Assembly: GCF_029867415.1 (NCBI RefSeq)
Contig: NC_081182.1
Coordinates: 13,514,497 to 13,578,496, forward strand
Length of the DNA: 64,000 nucleotides
Source: Vicia villosa
Taxonomy: Eukaryota; Streptophyta; Magnoliopsida; Fabales; Fabaceae
Direction of reading: 5' to 3'
Position numbers and translations under genes: made by a program. Within the stretch, counting starts at the first letter, position 1. Every line of letters begins with the position of its first letter. This document shows positions 60,322 through 64,000 of this stretch, in pieces. The notes below the pieces were generated by a model. That model saw nothing but the letters and a program-made list of their open reading frames with translations. It was not told where the DNA came from and ran no database searches.

Positions 60322-61765
60322 AATGACAAGAGATTCAGTTCAATAAGAAATTGCTAATTCCCCCTGTAGTAGGCAGTTTTTAGAATTTGTTTTAAAATTG
60401 TTTTTCTTTTAATTTTTGTTTGATCAATAAATCAATTTTCTTTTGAATAAAATGACAAAAAAAAATTTCTAACCAATTAGAATTTTAGAATCCATAGATA
60501 TGTTTTTAGGTTTTTTTTAATTGTTTGTTTGCTATATTTTTTGGTTCCATAATAAAAAAATACTTAGTTTTCTTTTTTTAGTCTTTTAGTCATAAAAATA
60601 GTCTTAAGCTTGATAAAAATACCATGTGCTTGTGATTTTTTTCCTTGTTAGTTTAGAGTTTATCTCTTTTATTTTGTGAATATTTCTATGCTTTGTGAAA
60701 TTCCCAAAATACTCCTAGTTGTTAAAGTTGACTTTGGTAAACTTAAATGACTTTTTCACCCTTTCTACTTAGTCTTTTCCCTTAAGTTATTAGTTCAATC
60801 TTAATTAGGACTTAGACTCTCCTTTCTTAACAACAATCATTAGGTTAGAATATTAGGTTAGTCTCCCCCTCTTGCATTTCTTTTTCTTTTTCAAACTTTA
60901 AAACACCTAATAAATACCGACGAGGATCATACTACTACTACTTCTTTTATAGTGGGAAGGAAATGATTGGGGTGTAGACCCTGGTGTATTTCTTTCCTAC
61001 TTAATGGGAGAGAAATGATTGAGGTGTAGACGTTGGTCTATTTCTTGACTACTACTTAGGAAAATGATTGGGATGTAGACCCTAGTCTATTTCTCTAAAT
61101 ACTTAATTTTTTTGGTATGATTCAAGTCACAAATAAATTCTCTTTAAAAAACACTCAATCAAAAACACTCAAAACACTTAATAAAGGTTCAAATTTAAAC
61201 AAAGTAAGGAAGTGATGCGAAGTCTTGTAGTGGGTTTTGTTCATCATGGAATTACATCAAAAAACACAAACCCATGTTCCTTTTCTTCTAAGAACAAGTT
61301 AAGTTCATTCCATACTTAGGCGTGTAAGTCTCCAAAGGTCGAGCATCGTGGATTGTGACCTTAACCTCTGTTCACCTATAAAATACAAAACAAATGGAAA
61401 ATTTTGAGCCGAACTACGGTAGCTCTTATTCCTGGTATAGGATTCGTAGGCATTGGGTCGCGGGGCCTAAGCGAGCACAATTGTAAATATTCTTTCTTTT
61501 TCCCGTGTTTCTTTTACATGCATTCACATTTAGGCTTTAGACTTAGTTTACACTCTTTAGATAGAAATAAACATAGGTGGATACCGTCGAGTACGACGGA
61601 CGTGAGGGGTGCTAACACCTTCCCCTTACGTAACCGACCCCCGTACCCAGTTTCTCTGGTCGCAAGACCTCGTTCTTATTCTTTGCTAGGTGTTCTGATA
61701 TTCCTTTCCCTCAATGGGATAAATATATTAGCGGCGACTCTGGTTTATTTTTCGCGGTAGCGACT
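60322..61765 (+). repeat. Ogre-like LTR, right part
   Basis: Non-coding. It contains three repeats of a GAAATGATTGGGGTGTAGAC-type unit (about 60960, 61011 and 61060), each with CCCTGGTGTATTTCTTTCC-like sequence. The terminal 200 bases are GC-richer (CCGTCGAGTACGACGGACG, CCCTTACGTAACCGACCCCC), a known feature of Ogre LTR ends. The 118-codon frame at 61404-61760 has no recognisable product. Confidence 0.55.
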
Positions 61766-61770
61766 CTTGG

Positions 61771-62542
61771 TAACATGTATTATGTAGAAATAATATTATT
61801 TATTTGCCTTTCTTTATTCATTGTTCTTCGTATCATTTCCATTATATTAGTAACATTATTCTTAGCATTTGAAGTAAGCTCGCGACGACTCTGCTATCAC
61901 GACCTGCCTCGTTGGGGTATGGATAATCATGTTATGCTTTTGCTTGTTTGTTTCCTTTAATAAGGACTTACACTATCCCTAAAATTTTGCTCTGATTACT
62001 TCGTTAGGATGGGATCAGAAAGAGTCCTAAAACTAACGTAATTATCAAGCTTTGTAGTTATCCATCCCATTTGATGGAAGCTGGCGTAATCACCAAGCTT
62101 TTTGTCCTTACTCGTCCCAATTGATGAGAACTAATGTAATGACAAATATTTGTCACTGTCCATCCCTTTCATTGGAAACTGGCATAATCTCGAAGTTTTA
62201 CAACAAATTTAGCCAACATTCACATAGGAAAGCATATGCAACATATATGAAAATTACATAGCATATAGAAATCATATAGGAATTAATAATAACAATATGA
62301 CATGTACCTTGTGTCAGATGATTATTGATGGAAAAAATTAATCATTTTAAACGCCAAAACAAGTATGTAGAATATATATATTAGAAATTGTGAAAGTTTT
62401 TGATGTTACTCATTTTTATTAGAAATTGTGAAATATATTTTGTACAATATACTTTTATACAATTCGATAGCTAATAGATGATGATAGTCAAAACTAATTT
62501 AGTATGTCTTTTTAGTTTGTTAATTATAATTAACTCTTTATA

Positions 62543-62546
<4 letters not shown>
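61771..62546. other. Region after the Ogre-like LTR, with a threefold repeat
   Basis: Contains GCGACGACTCTGCTATCACG (61879-61898), similar to an Ogre-type primer region. Three diverged repeats of about 60-70 bp (about 62022-62200) follow, each with CCATCCCATTTGATGGAAGC, a TGGCGTAAT word and an AAGCTTT word. It may be a remnant of a retroelement's untranslated region. No gene. Confidence 0.4.

Positions 62547-62635
<89 letters not shown>
62547..62635. repeat. (TA)n microsatellite
   Basis: About 89 bp of TA dinucleotide. Confidence 0.97.
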
Positions 62636-62637
<2 letters not shown>

Positions 62638-63139
62638 TTTTCATCCAAGATATATTATGTGAAATTGCTTTGTGAATTTTTGAATTTCTACCTTGTATTA
62701 TTTGCAATCCACGACAAATTTTGTTTGTTTTTAATCTGTTTTTAATATTGTATTTTGCTTTTATGTTAGAAACAAAGTATGTGTAAATTGGATGTGCAAT
62801 GTGGTTGTTTGAATTTGTTATGATTGTATGGCTTATGTATGATGGTATTGCAACTCATGTTGATGTTGAATTGGCTGTGCATATGCTATGGCTGTAGGTT
62901 GGGTGATGAATTGATGATGATGGTGTAAGTTGGAGTAAGGATGGAAATTGGGCGTGTGGTCAGATGATGAAGAATGTACAAAACTTTCGATGGAATGCAA
63001 AAGCAAGCATAAATGGATATGGAATGATGATGATACCTAATTATAATTCCCAATTCGACGTACTCTATGAAATTCCTCTTGTATGCATTCAATTACAAAT
63101 TCTAATGGACTTAACAAAAGATGAAACAAAAGAACAACT
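62636..63139. other. Intergenic, no feature supported
   Basis: AT-rich. Contains TGATGATGG-type low-complexity near 62890-62930. Nothing else seen. Confidence 0.4.
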
Positions 63140-63790
63140 CTTTCACATCCTTAGCCTATTTTAATGCCATGTTTTATGAAGATGCTGCTTTTTTTTCTTT
63201 CTATTTTTAATTGTTTATCCATTTCTCTTATATTCTGATTGGAATATATTGCACCTACATACAATTATATGTTATCTTTATATGTTTTATTAATTTTATT
63301 TGAATTGTTTGAGGGTAATTCTATTGATATAATCGTGCATAGCGACATAAAAAGATACAATATGTGACTACCACTTAGTGTTTAATATGACATCCATTTA
63401 TTATTTCAATAATCTTTTTTACATAACAAATTGAGGTTTATTTTTAACTCTCAATAATATAATATGACATCCGCTTAGTATTTCAATAATCGTTATCACA
63501 TGACAAATTGAGGTTTATTTTTAACTTATTATTTAGTATACAGAACCAATACCTTATTTAGTACAATAACAAAAAAACAAGAGCTTAATTAGTACACAAC
63601 AACAATAATCAAGTTTCTTTTTTCCACTAGAAAATCCTTATTTAATACTTAATACTGAAGCAATAGCTTAATTAGTACACAATAATAACCAAGCATTTTG
63701 CCACTAAGTTGGAACCTAATTAGTACACAAACAAGACCTTACTTAGGAACAAAAGTAAGATATTACAATACACAGACTAACATATATGAA
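63140..63790. repeat. 3' flank shared with copy 2
   Basis: Homologous to 17520-18182 over nearly its full length, in the same orientation relative to the array. Small indels and substitutions are scattered along it. Confidence 0.85.
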
Positions 63791-64000
63791 CTAATTATCT
63801 TTCAACCAGCCATCAAGGTAAACTTGTTTGGAGTTAAGGTTGACTTATGCTTTCTCAGCTCGCATATCTTTCAACCATCCATCAAGGTAAACCTGATTAG
63901 AGTCAGAGTTGGCTTTTGCTTTCTCAGCCCGGGTATCTTTTAACCATCCATCAAGGTAAACTTGGTTGGAGTCAAGGTTGACTTTGGCTTTCTCGTCTCT
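63791..64000 (-). pseudogene. Burpitide-type core array without BURP domain (copy 3, 3' end only)
   Basis: Three cores (Q-V-Y-L-D-G-W-L-K) lie inside the window and the array continues beyond 64000. Reading on the minus strand, two cores are followed by TAA at 63845-63847, where copy 2 has a Lys codon (AEKAK). One further core (KQVYLDGWLKDN) follows, then TAG at 63791-63793. No BURP domain follows. The signal-peptide exon is outside the window, so I cannot say whether the 5' part is intact. Confidence 0.85.

Larger units (their letters stand above)
42432..61765 (+). mobile_element. Ogre-like (Ty3/gypsy) LTR, split by an L1 and a Cassandra TRIM
   Basis: The left end, TGTTGCACCTCAAAATTTG, and the right end, TTCGCGGTAGCGACT, look like legume Ogre LTR ends as I remember them. 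Subtracting the L1 with its extra TSD (44977-59369) and the TRIM with its TSD (59498-60321) leaves about 4.1 kb, which is within the size range of Ogre LTRs. CTTGG precedes the left end (42427-42431) and follows the right end (61766-61770), so this may be a solo LTR. However, CTTGG after the right end could also be the start of a primer-binding region. The host coding frames reported inside it are spurious. Confidence 0.6.

Noticed and set aside
61404..61760. 118-codon protein near the right end of the Ogre-like LTR
   Set aside because: No known domain. It lies wholly within LTR sequence, including the GC-rich terminal part.

Overview
The window is plant nuclear DNA, most likely from a legume with a large, transposon-rich genome. 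This rests on an AT-rich background and very long TA microsatellites. It also rests on an Ogre-like LTR, a Sirevirus, a Cassandra TRIM, plant L1 LINEs and many MITEs, and on BURP-domain genes with repeated peptide cores. The species is inferred, not proven.

The only clearly host-encoded function is a cluster of burpitide-type (ribosomal cyclic peptide) precursor genes on the minus strand. Copy 1 (11048-13379) looks intact: a signal-peptide exon, one intron, then an exon with 15 tandem copies of a core reading Q-[V/P/L/A/H]-Y-L-D-G-W followed by a complete BURP cyclase domain. Copy 2 (18183-20374) has the same signal-peptide exon and intron and about 22 cores, but no BURP domain; a 1-base frameshift and a nonsense codon interrupt the end of its array. 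Copy 3 (63791 to the window end) is the 3' end of a third array, also without BURP. Copies 2 and 3 end at the same place, a stop codon just after the last core, followed by sequence homologous to the 3' UTR of copy 1. The shared ancestor of copies 2 and 3 therefore lost the cyclase by internal deletion. Pieces of the genes' flanking DNA recur at about 14.0, 15.3, 21.0, 23.0, 29.5 and 38 kb without genes, as expected for a tandem cluster eroded by unequal exchange.

Layout. 0-10.2 kb: a foldback element (A) holding two L1 LINE insertions, then a second foldback element (B), with long TA microsatellites alongside. 10.4-20.5 kb: burpitide copies 1 and 2 with MITEs between them. 20.5-30.3 kb: flank modules, Tourist-like and Stowaway-like MITEs, a possible Helitron end, a third foldback element (C) and a SINE. 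30.4-36.5 kb: a decayed Ty1/copia element with a 1.4-kb solo LTR nested in its polymerase region. 36.5-42.4 kb: a MITE, microsatellites, duplicated flanks and a decayed coding relic. 42.4-61.8 kb: a nested stack, an Ogre-like LTR split by a full-length L1, the L1 split within ORF1 by a young Sirevirus, and a Cassandra TRIM elsewhere in the same LTR. 61.8-64 kb: repeats, a TA microsatellite and burpitide copy 3.

How the parts could work together: copy 1 would be secreted, and its BURP domain would cross-link its own Tyr/Trp-containing cores, which proteases (Asn precedes nearly every core) and glutaminyl cyclase could release as small cyclic peptides. The BURP-less arrays could be dead relics, or substrates for a cyclase acting in trans. 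The sequence alone cannot decide this.
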